A DNA stretch of 64,000 nucleotides from Armatimonadota bacterium (GTDB lineage: Bacteria; Armatimonadota; UBA5829). Where the stretch lies: positions 1 to 64,000 of the forward strand of contig JAMCYN010000001.1 in assembly GCA_023474015.1 (NCBI GenBank). Reading direction: 5' to 3'. Numbering within the stretch: position 1 is the first letter of the stretch; each line of letters starts with the position of its first letter. Shown here piece after piece: positions 52,544 to 61,399 of this stretch. A program made the translations under genes and the position numbers. Under the pieces are notes generated by a model. The model had not been told where the DNA came from and did no database searches. It saw only the letters and a program-made list of their open reading frames with translations.

Positions 52544-53949
52544 TGTCTGACTATCAGGGCAAGCGAATAGCGGTAATCGGCCTGGCGCGAACGGGCCTGG
52601 CGGTCGCGGAGGTAATGCGCGACTTCGGCGCGAACGTCGTTGTATATGACAAGAAGTCCGTATCCGATCTTGGCGAAGCTATTGAGGCCGCGCGGGCGCT
52701 GGGCGTTGAGACCAGGCCGGGGGCCGAAAATATCGACCTCGCGGGCGTCGATTTACTCGTTCCAAGCCCTGGAGTGCCGAAAAGCGCGCCGGTATTTGCC
52801 GAGGCGAAATCGCGCGGGGTCGAGGTCATATCGGAGATCGAGCTTGCGTATCGGCTCTCGAAAGCGCCCATAATCGCCATCACGGGCACGAACGGCAAGA
52901 CTACGACCACCGTCCTGATCGGCAAGATGTTCATAGCCGACGGGCGAGATACCTACATCGCTGGGAACGTGGTTGCGGGGGACATCAGGCTGCCGCTCGT
53001 GATGGCGGCGCATCGGGCGAGTCCCGAGAGCGTGATCGTCGCCGAGATCAGCACATTCCAGCTCGAATGGATTCAGAGTTTCAGGCCGAAGGTCGCGGCT
53101 CTCTTGAACGTGACCGCCGACCACATGGACCGCCACGCAAGCATCGAGGAATATCGCGACCTCAAGGCCCGAATCTTCGAAAACCAGGCCGAGGGCGATT
53201 TCGCGATCATCAACGCGGAGAACCCATTCACCGCCTCGCTTGCGCCGAAGCTCAAGGGGCGGGTCATGGAGTTCGCCCGAGCGAGCGAAGTTGACGAAGG
53301 CGGATTCGTTCGCGGCGAAGAACTAATCATAAGACTGAACGGCATCGAGCACGTGATTTGTACGCGCGGGGATATCCCCCTGCGAGGGGAGCATAATGTG
53401 GAGAACGTCCTCGCGGCGGGGTGTGCGGCGATTGCCATGGGCGTCAGGCCCGAGAGCATACTTAAGGCCATCACGGAGTTCACGCCGGTCGAGCACAGGC
53501 TGGAGCCGGTTGCGGTGATCGACGGCGTGCAGTATATCAACAATTCCATGTGCACGAACGTCGATGCGGCGGTGCGCTCCGTTGAGGCGATCTGCGAGCC
53601 GCAGATAGTGATCGCGGGCGGCAAGGACAAAGGCTCCGACTACACCGCCCTGGGACAGGCGTTCAAAAAGAATGCGAAACACGTCGTGTTGATCGGGGCC
53701 GATGCGGACTTGATAAACGATGCCGCCGAACGCGCGGGTTTCAGTGCCATATCGAGAGCGAAGTCGATGCGGGAAGCCGTGGAGATCGCACGAGGATTGG
53801 CCATGCCGGGAGACGTGGTTGTCCTCACCCCCGGCTGCGCGAGCTTCGACATGTTCGACTCGTTCGAGCACCGGGGACAGGTTTTTAAGGAGACAGTGAA
53901 AGAAATGCAGAATGCAGAATGCAGAATGCAGAATGATCTGGAGAGTTAG
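52543..53949 (+). CDS. murD: UDP-MurNAc-L-Ala:D-Glu ligase
   Basis: 468 aa from the ATG at 52543. N-terminal Rossmann RIAVIGLARTGLAVAEV, P-loop ITGTNGKTTTTVLIG (about residue 115), NVTADHMDRH, and a C-terminal domain with GGKDKGSDY and LTPGCASFDMFDSFEHRG. It adds D-glutamate. After the usual end (FKETVKE) the frame runs 14 residues into a GCAGAAT repeat (MQNAECRMQNDLES). The tail is therefore repeat-encoded and probably disordered. Confidence 0.95.
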   Translation: MSDYQGKRIAVIGLARTGLAVAEVMRDFGANVVVYDKKSVSDLGEAIEAARALGVETRPGAENIDLAGVDLLVPSPGVPKSAPVFAEAKSRGVEVISEIELAYRLSKAPIIAITGTNGKTTTTVLIGKMFIADGRDTYIAGNVVAGDIRLPLVMAAHRASPESVIVAEISTFQLEWIQSFRPKVAALLNVTADHMDRHASIEEYRDLKARIFENQAEGDFAIINAENPFTASLAPKLKGRVMEFARASEVDEGGFVRGEELIIRLNGIEHVICTRGDIPLRGEHNVENVLAAGCAAIAMGVRPESILKAITEFTPVEHRLEPVAVIDGVQYINNSMCTNVDAAVRSVEAICEPQIVIAGGKDKGSDYTALGQAFKKNAKHVVLIGADADLINDAAERAGFSAISRAKSMREAVEIARGLAMPGDVVVLTPGCASFDMFDSFEHRGQVFKETVKEMQNAECRMQNDLES

Positions 53950-53981
53950 GTCCCTTCATTCTGCATTCATCATTCTGCATT
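53904..53981. repeat. Heptad-unit hairpin repeat (GCAGAAT type), overlapping the murD 3' end
   Basis: Five GCAGAAT-like units (AATGCAGAATGCAGAATGCA and following) lead to TAGGTCCCTTCATTC and the complementary TGCATTCATCATTCTGCATT. The centre is the reverse complement of the AAGGGACCT centre of other copies. The left arm lies inside murD. Confidence 0.88.
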
Positions 53982-53996
53982 GCCGGAGGGGCTGGG

Positions 53997-55244
53997 ATGA
54001 GAAGAAAGGAAACCTGGCTTGTTGCGCCGGATGGCGGGCTGCTGGGCGCGGTGGTGCTGCTGCTGGTCGCCGGGGTATTTCTCGTCTTCGACGCGAGCTA
54101 CGCCAAGGTCGGCGACGCGAAGTGGGCCAACTACGACATTTGGTATATGGTCAAGAGGCAGGCCTTGTATGCCCTGGTCGGGATCGGGGTGATGTTCTGG
54201 GTCTCGAAGATCAAGATGAAGAGCCTATTGAAGATCACCCTGCCGCTGTTGGTAATTTCGGTCCTGATGCTCGCCGCAGTGCTCGCGCCGGGCGTGGGCT
54301 ACAGGGTCAACGGCGCCGACCGGTGGCTCAAGGCGGGACCGATCTCGATCCAGCCCTCGGAGCTTGCCAAGGTCGCGGTGGTGCTTTATCTGGCGGGGAT
54401 GCTGGCGCGGCGGAAGATGCTGGTGCGGCGGCTGAGTTCGAGATGGATTGGGCCGATGTGTGTTATCGGGGTCGTCACCGGCCTGATCTTTATAGAGCCG
54501 GACCTGGGCACGGCGATTGCGATTGTTGGCACGTGCTTTATAATGATGTTCGCGGCGGGCGCGATGAAACGGCATCTCCTGGCGATTGCGCTGGGGGGTG
54601 GGCTGCTCGTGAGCGTCGCCGTGATCTTCGAGCCGTATCGACTTCAGCGCATCTGGGTATGGCTGGACCCTTGGAAGGACAGATATGGCGACGGTTATCA
54701 GATAATCCATTCGCTGATCGCGCTGGGGACCGGCGGGGTCGGCGGCGTGGGGCTGTGCGAAGGCAGGGAGAAGCTCTATCTGCCCGCCGCGTCCACCGAC
54801 TTTATCCTGGCCACGCTCGGCGAGGAAAAGGGGCTGATCGGCTGCCTGATATTGCTGGGCGCATTTATGTTCTTTGTCTACCGTGGGCTGGATGTGGCGC
54901 GCAGGTGCAAGGGGAGCTATGGGAACCTAGTGGCGGTAGGGATAACCTCGCTGGTCGGGCTTCAGGCGGCGATCAACGCGGCGGTCGTGAGCGCGTCGAT
55001 CCCGGCGACCGGCGTTCCGCTTCCATTTATAAGCTACGGCGGGTCGGCGCTGGTGTCGATGCTGGCCGCGACCGGTATCCTGCTGGCCATTTCCAGGCAG
55101 ACTAACGCCGACATAGAAGAACAGGACTTATATGAAAGTAGTTTTGACGGGTGGCGGGACGGGCGGGCACATCTACCCCGCCATCAGCATCGGCCAGGCT
55201 CTTCGAAAGGCCGATCCCGGCGCGGAACTGCTGTTCGTCGGTAG
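53997..55244 (+). CDS. ftsW: Lipid II flippase/polymerase-type division protein FtsW (SEDS)
   Basis: 415 aa; GGAGGGG precedes the ATG. About ten membrane segments, with SEDS motifs YRVNGADRWLKAGPISIQPSE-like sequence near residues 100-120, IEPDLGTA, GYQIIHSLIALGTGGVGGVG and PLPFISYGGSALVSML. It polymerises glycan at the septum with FtsI. The last 35-40 residues (from about DLYESSFDGW) are arginine-rich and read out of frame through the start of murG: the stop lies 113 bp inside murG. That tail is unlike FtsW and suggests a lost stop codon. Confidence 0.93.
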   Translation: MRRKETWLVAPDGGLLGAVVLLLVAGVFLVFDASYAKVGDAKWANYDIWYMVKRQALYALVGIGVMFWVSKIKMKSLLKITLPLLVISVLMLAAVLAPGVGYRVNGADRWLKAGPISIQPSELAKVAVVLYLAGMLARRKMLVRRLSSRWIGPMCVIGVVTGLIFIEPDLGTAIAIVGTCFIMMFAAGAMKRHLLAIALGGGLLVSVAVIFEPYRLQRIWVWLDPWKDRYGDGYQIIHSLIALGTGGVGGVGLCEGREKLYLPAASTDFILATLGEEKGLIGCLILLGAFMFFVYRGLDVARRCKGSYGNLVAVGITSLVGLQAAINAAVVSASIPATGVPLPFISYGGSALVSMLAATGILLAISRQTNADIEEQDLYESSFDGWRDGRAHLPRHQHRPGSSKGRSRRGTAVRR

Positions 55245-56217
55245 TTCGCATGGGCCGGAGGGGGAGCTTGTATCTAGGGCGGGGATACCGTTTCGGGCGG
55301 TTCCGAGTTCTCCGCTGACCAGGTCCATGTCCGTGCGAAATGCCGTGTCCATGTCGAGACTTGTGGCCGGTGTTTTCCGCGCGAGACGGATACTAAAGGA
55401 ATTTCGGCCGGATGTGGTAGTTGGAACCGGCGGCTACACCACCGCCGCGGTGCTCATGGCCCAGCGGATGCTCCATGGTAAAATTGTGATTCATGAGCAG
55501 AACGCCATTCCCGGCAAGACCAATCTCTGGCTCGCGCGGATCGCCGACAGGGTCTGCGTAACCTTCGACAGCTCCGCCGCGTTCTTTTCAAAGGAGAAGG
55601 TTGTCGTTACGGGGATGCCGATCCGCGCGGAGTTCGCGAAGCTGCCCTCGAAGGCCGAGGCGCGGCGCGCGCTGGAGTTTGACGAGAGCGCATTCACCAT
55701 CCTAGTGGTCGGCGGCAGCCAGGGCGCGAAACGCCTTAACGAACTCGTGCTGGAGGCATGGTCTCGTATAGATGACGGCTCGACGCAGGTGCTGCACCAG
55801 GTCGGCGCGCGGAATTTGGATGAATTGCAGACCAGGCGCGCGGACACCGGGAATCGGTATCGGATTGAGGCGTATGTAGACATGCCCGTGGCCGTGGCTG
55901 CGGCGGATATTGTAATCTGCCGAAGCGGGGCATCGACCATCGCTGAAATCACGGCGGCGGGGCTGCCAGCGATACTGGTACCCTTCCCTTACGCCTACGC
56001 GAACCATCAGAAACTCAACGCCGAGCATCTGGCTGAACACGGCGCGGCGATTATCTGCGAGGAGAGCGTGACATCAGCCGATATGCTCGCGACCGTCATT
56101 ACCGATCTCAGGTCGTCACCCGAGAAACGCGCGTCGATGTCGTCGTCGAGCGCATCGCTGGCCAAGCCGGACGCGGCGTCGGAGGTCGCGAAGGTGTTAA
56201 TCGCGAAAGCCGGTTGA
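55132..56217 (+). CDS. murG: Lipid II synthase (UDP-GlcNAc transferase)
   Basis: 361 aa. GT28 fold: the glycine-rich loop VLTGGGTGGHIYPAISI at the N-terminus, VVGTGGYTTAAVLMAQ, HEQNAIPGKTN, then VVGGSQGAKRLNELVL and the donor site CRSGASTIAEITAAGLPAILVPFPYA. It adds GlcNAc to lipid I on the inner face of the membrane. Its start lies within the ftsW frame. Ends KVLIAKAG. Confidence 0.95.
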   Translation: MKVVLTGGGTGGHIYPAISIGQALRKADPGAELLFVGSSHGPEGELVSRAGIPFRAVPSSPLTRSMSVRNAVSMSRLVAGVFRARRILKEFRPDVVVGTGGYTTAAVLMAQRMLHGKIVIHEQNAIPGKTNLWLARIADRVCVTFDSSAAFFSKEKVVVTGMPIRAEFAKLPSKAEARRALEFDESAFTILVVGGSQGAKRLNELVLEAWSRIDDGSTQVLHQVGARNLDELQTRRADTGNRYRIEAYVDMPVAVAAADIVICRSGASTIAEITAAGLPAILVPFPYAYANHQKLNAEHLAEHGAAIICEESVTSADMLATVITDLRSSPEKRASMSSSSASLAKPDAASEVAKVLIAKAG

Positions 56218-56345
56218 GTCGGCGGAGGCCGACTTTGTGCTCTTGTTGCCGTGGTTTTAACCGCCGGGTCAGTTTACCGGGCGAATAAATTCACGGCCAC
56301 AAATGCACGAAGTCCCCCTCCGGGGACTCAACCGTCGAAAGGACT
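56217..56345. repeat. Palindromic repeat between murG and murC
   Basis: It has short hairpins GTCGGCGGAGGCCGAC (56219-56234), a GTTTTAAC centre, and GTCCCCCTCCGGGGAC near 56313. The sequence around it (AGGCCGACTTTGTG to CACAAATGCACGAAGTCC) forms a long weak inverted repeat. It resembles dispersed repeats known in several phyla. Confidence 0.7.
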
Positions 56346-56350
56346 TCTAA

Positions 56351-57736
56351 TTGCATTATCATCTAATCGGAATCGGCGGCGCGGGAATGAGCGCAATCGC
56401 CCAGATACTTCACGAACGCGGCGAGAGCGTCAGCGGCTCCGACCGTCAGGAGAACGAAGCCGTCATTCGCCTGCGCGCCGCCGGGGTGAAAGTCGATATC
56501 GGCCACTCGGAGGGCAACGTAAATGGCGCGGACGTGGTGGTCTACACCGCCGCCGTCTCGCAGGACAACCCGGAGCTTGTGGAAGCCCGCCGCCGGGGTA
56601 TCGAGACCCTCGAGCGCCCCGCGATGCTTGGTCGGATTATGGAGCCTTATAAGCACAGAGTGGCAATCTCCGGCACGCACGGCAAGACAACTACGACCTC
56701 CATGCTGGGGGTCATTCTCGATCACGCGGGAGTCAACGCCAGCGCGCTGATCGGCGGCGATGTGAAATCGCTTAACGGCAACGCCGTGCTCGGCTCGGGC
56801 GAGATCATCATTACCGAGGCGTGCGAGGCTTTCGCGTCGTTCCTGCATCTGCATCCGTCAATTGCCGTGATCACGAATATCGACGCCGACCATTTGGATT
56901 ACTACGGCACTATCGAGCGCGTCGAGGAGACGTTTAAGCAGTTCGTGAGCCAGGTGGACCCGGACGGCTGCGTCATCGCGTGCTCCGATGACGAGCGCGT
57001 GCGCAAGGTGCTGGACGGCCCTTCGACAAGCTCAGGACGGCGCGTAATATGGTTCGGATTGACCGGCTCCCCGGACGTTCTTGCGGCGGATGTCGATGTG
57101 GCGAAGCCGAATCCGACCTATACGCTGGTGCGTGGGGGTGAGGCGCTGGGGACGGTCGAGTTGCGGGTTCCCGGCGAGCAGAATGTGGTCGATTCGCTCG
57201 CGGCGGCGGCGGTGGCGTTCGAGCTCGGCGTCGGGTTCGATGATATACGCGACGGCCTCGGTGAGTTCCACGGGGCGGGACGACGGTTTGAGATTCTTTA
57301 TGATGACGGGCGCGTGATGGTAGTCGATGATTATGCGCATCATCCGGCGGAGGTCCAAGCCACCCTTTCCGGCGCGCGCAAAGGCTACGGCAAGCGCATC
57401 GTTGCCGTGTTCCAGCCGCATTTATACTCTCGGACGAAGATATTCACGAACGAGTTCGCCCAGGCGCTCTCGCAGGCCGACGAGGTCATCGTCACTTCGA
57501 TATATGCTGCCCGCGAGCAGCCCATGGAAGGCGTCACAGCGGAGGGCATTGTTAATCGCATGAAGTCGGTAGGCTTCGCCAACGCGCGCTACGTCGCCGA
57601 CAAGGACACCCTTCCCGGAGAATTGGCCGAGCGCATCAGGCCCGGCGATATGGTCATGGTCATCGGCGCGGGGGATATACGTAAAGTAGGCGAGGAACTG
57701 GCGGCGATACTAGACCGAAGGGAGATTGCAGATTGA
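56351..57736 (+). CDS. murC: UDP-MurNAc:L-alanine ligase
   Basis: 461 aa from a TTG at 56351 (AAAGGA upstream). N-terminal HYHLIGIGGAGMSAIAQIL, P-loop SGTHGKTTTTSMLG (about residue 110), the HLDYYGTIER segment, and DDYAHHPAEVQATL in the C-terminal domain. It adds L-alanine to UDP-MurNAc. A dispersed-repeat fragment encodes GPSTSSGR near residue 225, and the stop codon is in another repeat (57723). Confidence 0.95.
   Translation: MHYHLIGIGGAGMSAIAQILHERGESVSGSDRQENEAVIRLRAAGVKVDIGHSEGNVNGADVVVYTAAVSQDNPELVEARRRGIETLERPAMLGRIMEPYKHRVAISGTHGKTTTTSMLGVILDHAGVNASALIGGDVKSLNGNAVLGSGEIIITEACEAFASFLHLHPSIAVITNIDADHLDYYGTIERVEETFKQFVSQVDPDGCVIACSDDERVRKVLDGPSTSSGRRVIWFGLTGSPDVLAADVDVAKPNPTYTLVRGGEALGTVELRVPGEQNVVDSLAAAAVAFELGVGFDDIRDGLGEFHGAGRRFEILYDDGRVMVVDDYAHHPAEVQATLSGARKGYGKRIVAVFQPHLYSRTKIFTNEFAQALSQADEVIVTSIYAAREQPMEGVTAEGIVNRMKSVGFANARYVADKDTLPGELAERIRPGDMVMVIGAGDIRKVGEELAAILDRREIAD
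57019..57037 (+). repeat. Dispersed-repeat fragment in frame inside murC
   Basis: CCCTTCGACAAGCTCAGGA is identical over 19 bp to 34598-34616, the right arm of the metY-hcyS intergenic repeat. Here it encodes PSTSSG between strands of the MurC central domain. Confidence 0.85.
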
Positions 57737-57811
57737 TGATTGCAGAATGCAGAATGAAGGGCCCCGTTATTGTAGGTCAATCTGCAATCTGCATTCTGCA
57801 ATCTGCAATTG
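57723..57811. repeat. Heptad-unit hairpin repeat (GCAGATT/GCAGAAT type), containing the murC stop
   Basis: The left arm AGATTGCAGATTGATGATTG then CAGAATGCAGAATG, centre AAGGGCCCCGTTATTGTAGGTC, right arm AATCTGCAATCTGCATTCTG then CAATCTGCAATT. The first TGA of the left arm ends murC. Confidence 0.88.
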
Positions 57812-57851
57812 TCCTTTCCCAGGATAAATCTTTACTGGAGGCTGCTTAGAT

Positions 57852-58754
57852 TTGGGTCACGTTGACGAACTGCGGCGCATTGTGAGAGGTCGGGTACTTG
57901 AGAACGAGCCGATGGCTGGTTACACGACCCTCGGCGTCGGGGGGCCGGCGGATTATCTGGTCGAGATCGCCGACGAGGATGAGCTTTCGGCGCTGATGAA
58001 GTATATCGCGTCGAGCGGCCTTCCGTGGATGATCATGGGTGACGGCGCAAATCTCTTAATATCCGACAAGGGGATTCGCGGTGTCGTGATTCGCCTCGGG
58101 GAGGAGTTCTCGCGTATCGATATTGACGGCCTGAAGATCAGGGCAGGGTCGGCGGCGCGGATATCGAAAGTCGCCGATGTCGCCGCGAAGCATAACTTGA
58201 GTGGCCTGGAGGGTGTGGGGACGGTTCCCGGCAGCCTCGGCGGCGCAATTGTGATGAACGCCGGGACCCATCGCGGCTATATAGGCGATGTTGTGGAGAG
58301 CGTGTCGGTCGTGACGGATACGGGCGAGAAGCGCGTGCTCTCGCGTGAGGAGTGCGGGTTCACCTATCGCAACAGCAGGTTCCAGACGGACAGGTCTCTG
58401 CTGATCACCTTCGCGACTTTTCTAATGCGTCCGGGCGACGGGACGGCCATCGAAGAGCATTTGGAGAGCGTTAGACGTCACCGTGCCGAGACACAGCCCC
58501 AGGGCAGGAGCGCGGGGTGTTTCTTTAAGAATCCTCCTGGGATGAGCGCCGGAAAGCTGATTGAGGATGTCGGGGGCAAGGGCCTGCGCGAGGGTGGGGC
58601 GCGCGTCTCGGATGTTCATGCGAACTTCATAATGAATGTAAACAACGCGACCGCTTCCGATCTGTATACCCTCGCCGAGAGGGTGCGGAAAATGGTGCGC
58701 GATGAGCACGGAATCGAACTGGAATACGAGGTCAGACTGGTAGGCGAATGGTAG
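57852..58754 (+). CDS. murB: UDP-N-acetylenolpyruvoylglucosamine reductase
   Basis: 300 aa from a TTG (CTGGAGG upstream). The FAD-binding PCMH-type fold shows YTTLGVGGPADYLVE, MGDGANLLISDKGIRG, GVGTVPGSLGGAIVMNAG and the C-terminal CFFKNPPGMSAGKLIE with the serine/cysteine of SAGCFFKNP. It reduces UDP-GlcNAc-enolpyruvate to UDP-MurNAc with NADPH. The type IIb/short form lacks the extra loop. Overlaps ddl. Confidence 0.95.
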   Translation: MGHVDELRRIVRGRVLENEPMAGYTTLGVGGPADYLVEIADEDELSALMKYIASSGLPWMIMGDGANLLISDKGIRGVVIRLGEEFSRIDIDGLKIRAGSAARISKVADVAAKHNLSGLEGVGTVPGSLGGAIVMNAGTHRGYIGDVVESVSVVTDTGEKRVLSREECGFTYRNSRFQTDRSLLITFATFLMRPGDGTAIEEHLESVRRHRAETQPQGRSAGCFFKNPPGMSAGKLIEDVGGKGLREGGARVSDVHANFIMNVNNATASDLYTLAERVRKMVRDEHGIELEYEVRLVGEW

Positions 58755-59812
58755 AGCGCAAAGGCAAGATCAGAGTCGCGGTGATGATGGGCGGGTTCTC
58801 CTCGGAGAGGGCGGTGTCGCTTTCCACCGGCAAGCAGATATTGGAATCGCTGGACCGGGACAAGTATGGGGCAATCGGCGTCGATGCCGCTATGCTTCCC
58901 GGGAGCACGAGGCAATGTCTGGAAGGAGCTTCCGAGGAAGTTGGAGCGATAGCGGCGGCGGGCAGCGCCCTGGCGCAATCGACTAAGCTCGTCTCGGTGC
59001 AGGACATATCGAGTAACGGCTCCGGACTGCGGCCCGATGTCGTCTTTATAGCCCTTCACGGGAAGTTTGGCGAAGACGGGACCATCCAGGGGATGCTCGA
59101 CCTGCTCGGCATTCCCTACACTGGCTCGGGGGTGTTGGCGAGCGCGCTTGCGATGGACAAGTCAATGTGCAAGAAAGTCCTCGCGGCGGACGGCGTGCCC
59201 GTGCCGCCGTCGGTGGACTTTGCCTGCAAGGATGGCGAGTGGGATCGGGAGGCAGTCGCGAGCGCCGTAGCGAAAATCGGCTACCCTGTAATAGTAAAAC
59301 CAAGCCGTCAGGGATCAAGTATCGGATTGACGAAGGTGAACGCCCCGGAAGAGTTGAATAATGCAATTAAAGAGGCTGCCGGGTACGATGGGCTGATAAT
59401 CGTCGAGAAGTACCTGGAGGGCACTGAACTGACCGTCGGCGTGCTCGGAAATGATGATCTGACCGCGCTGCCGGTGATCGAGATAGTGCCCAAAAGCGGG
59501 ACGTATGACTACAAGTCCAAGTACGATCCCGGAGCGACCGAAGAGATCGTGCCCGCTCGAATCAGTGAGGCCGACACGGCGCGCGCTCAGGAGCTTGGGC
59601 TTGCTGCTCACAGATCGCTCGGCTGCCGGGGAGCTTCAAGGACGGATATTATCATGACCGCCGACGGGATGTATGTGCTCGAAGTTAACACCATCCCAGG
59701 CATGACGCCCACCAGCCTCCTGCCGACAGCGGCGGCGGCGGCGGGGATATCGTTCGGCAGGCTGCTGGATATGATGATTGGATTTGCACTTGAGGAGGGG
59801 GGCGAAAAGTGA
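58748..59812 (+). CDS. ddl: D-alanine:D-alanine ligase
   Basis: 354 aa. ATP-grasp fold: RVAVMMGGFSSERAVSL, GKFGEDGTIQGMLDLLGIPYTGS-type segments, the ATP-binding VIVKPSRQGSSIGLTKV, and VLEVNTIPGMTPTSLLP at the C-terminus. It supplies D-Ala-D-Ala for MurF. A roughly 40-residue stretch after the first strand (MLPGSTRQCLEGASEEVG) is longer than in E. coli DdlB. Start overlaps murB, end overlaps ftsQ. Confidence 0.95.
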   Translation: MVERKGKIRVAVMMGGFSSERAVSLSTGKQILESLDRDKYGAIGVDAAMLPGSTRQCLEGASEEVGAIAAAGSALAQSTKLVSVQDISSNGSGLRPDVVFIALHGKFGEDGTIQGMLDLLGIPYTGSGVLASALAMDKSMCKKVLAADGVPVPPSVDFACKDGEWDREAVASAVAKIGYPVIVKPSRQGSSIGLTKVNAPEELNNAIKEAAGYDGLIIVEKYLEGTELTVGVLGNDDLTALPVIEIVPKSGTYDYKSKYDPGATEEIVPARISEADTARAQELGLAAHRSLGCRGASRTDIIMTADGMYVLEVNTIPGMTPTSLLPTAAAAAGISFGRLLDMMIGFALEEGGEK

Positions 59813-60612
59813 AGACCACGAAAAGGCGAAAGGAAGCGCGGACCGGAACCCGTTCGGTCAAGAAAGTGCCGCGCAATAGGCCGAAACCGAATTATCTGAT
59901 GCTGTTCGCGGTGTTTGTCGCCTCGGTCGCGATCTCGGGCGGGATATCGTACGCGCTGAAGACCCCGGCTCTCAACGTGAAAGAGGTCAATATCCGCGGG
60001 GTGCGCTATTGTGGGGAGGACGCCGTCAGTGGAGCCGCCAAGCCCGCGCTGGGCAAGAATATCTGTCTTCTTCGCAAGTCCCCCATAGTCGCGCGGATTC
60101 GGCGGCTGAGCGAAGTCGAGGACGTGAAGATCGGGCGAGTCTTCCCCGACAAGGTCTGGATCAGGGTCCGGGAGCGCAGGGCTTGCGCCGTGGTGTCCTA
60201 TGGGAATTCCTGCTGCCTTGTCCAGTCGGATGGGCTGGTGTTCCACCAGGTCGAGGGTCCCGTGAAAGGACTGCCGGTCATCTCGGTCTCACGGGAGTGC
60301 CCGCTTGAAGTGGGCCGGAAGTCCGGCTCGGTGGATGTCGGCTACGCCCTTGAAGCGCTCAAGCTCGCCGGGGACAAGGCAATCAAGGTGGACAAAATTT
60401 CCGTTGACCATGAGGGTGATATGTGCTTAAATATGGAGAGTGACTTCTTCGTCAAGCTTGGACAGCCTGATGATATGGCAAAGAAGATGTCACTACTGCG
60501 CAGGACGCTGGATTGCAAGCCTGCGTTCGCCAGGGAGGCCAGCTACGTCGATCTGAGCTGCCCCAGCGCGGTCGTGTGGAAGCCGAGGATGACCGCGCAG
60601 GCCGCTTTGTAG
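59809..60612 (+). CDS. ftsQ: Division protein FtsQ / DivIB
   Basis: 267 aa from a GTG overlapping ddl. A basic cytoplasmic tail, one membrane helix (LMLFAVFVASVAISGGISYA, about residues 28-47), then a POTRA domain (LNVKEVNIRGVRYCGEDAV to VFPDKVWIRVRERRACAVV) and a beta domain. FtsQ links early and late division proteins in the periplasm. Unusual cysteines (C-G, NSCC) occur in the periplasmic part. Confidence 0.9.
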   Translation: MKTTKRRKEARTGTRSVKKVPRNRPKPNYLMLFAVFVASVAISGGISYALKTPALNVKEVNIRGVRYCGEDAVSGAAKPALGKNICLLRKSPIVARIRRLSEVEDVKIGRVFPDKVWIRVRERRACAVVSYGNSCCLVQSDGLVFHQVEGPVKGLPVISVSRECPLEVGRKSGSVDVGYALEALKLAGDKAIKVDKISVDHEGDMCLNMESDFFVKLGQPDDMAKKMSLLRRTLDCKPAFAREASYVDLSCPSAVVWKPRMTAQAAL

Positions 60613-60631
60613 CGGCAGGAAAAGAATTCCG

Positions 60632-61399
60632 ATGTCAACGATAATGCCCACCGTTCGAGGCAAGTCCTGGGTTTTCCAAGTGACGGGCCTATGTATTGTA
60701 CTAGGCGCCCTGCTGGGCCTGTCGCTAAAGACACAGCGCCAGGTTGCCCAGGAAGGTGGGGTGCCGAACAGGATGCCGGCTCTGCGCGTCGCGCTTGCCG
60801 AGCAGAAACAGCTCAACGAGAAGCTCAAGAAGGACGTCGTCTACTATCGGACCCGCTGTGAGGACCTTTCAAAGGCGATGGCGGAGGGCACGACCAGTTC
60901 GAAGAGCCTGGAGCGGACGCTGAACGACGCGAAGATGCTCGCGGGGACCATCGCGGTCCGCGGCCCGGGAGTGGTGCTCTCGATCACCGACAGCCCGCAG
61001 CTCAGCAAGTCCGTGACGGACCCGGAGGTGATCGAGCAGTATGTGGTGCATGACACGGACCTGCGCGCCATAGTCAACGAGCTCTTCGCGGCGGGGGCGG
61101 AAGCGGTATGCGTGAACGGGCACAGGATAGCGGCCACATCGTCCATTCGGTGCGCCGGTTCGACGATTTTAGTGAACAGCGATCGGGCAACTCCTCCATA
61201 TGTGATAAAGGCTATCGGCAAGCCCGACGAGTTGGAAAGTGCGCTGAGGATGCCGGGAGGTGTGCTTGAGCTGACAGGTCTCATCCAGCTCGATATGGTT
61301 ACCATCAAGAGAGAGCCTGACGTGCTCATACCCGCTTATGCGGGGAGCACACATTTCAGTATCGCGAAACCGGTCTTGGAGCGGAGAAAAAATAGATGA
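60632..61399 (+). CDS. DUF881 family membrane-anchored protein
   Basis: 255 aa. One N-terminal membrane helix (VFQVTGLCIVLGALLGLSL) is followed by a coiled coil (about 50-95) and a C-terminal domain with AVRGPGVVLSITDSPQ, VNELFAAGAEAVCVNG and GQRI-like HRIAATSSIRCAG, which define DUF881. In Firmicutes and Actinobacteria the gene is next to sbp near ftsQ/ftsZ. Function is unknown; a role in division or envelope organisation is inferred. Overlaps sbp by ATGA. Confidence 0.85.
   Translation: MSTIMPTVRGKSWVFQVTGLCIVLGALLGLSLKTQRQVAQEGGVPNRMPALRVALAEQKQLNEKLKKDVVYYRTRCEDLSKAMAEGTTSSKSLERTLNDAKMLAGTIAVRGPGVVLSITDSPQLSKSVTDPEVIEQYVVHDTDLRAIVNELFAAGAEAVCVNGHRIAATSSIRCAGSTILVNSDRATPPYVIKAIGKPDELESALRMPGGVLELTGLIQLDMVTIKREPDVLIPAYAGSTHFSIAKPVLERRKNR

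Noticed and set aside
38363..57811. Tandem GCAGAAT and AGTTGAC units looked at first like CRISPR arrays
   Set aside because: The units are 7-8 bp, drift freely, have no spacers and form inverted arms; no cas genes are present.
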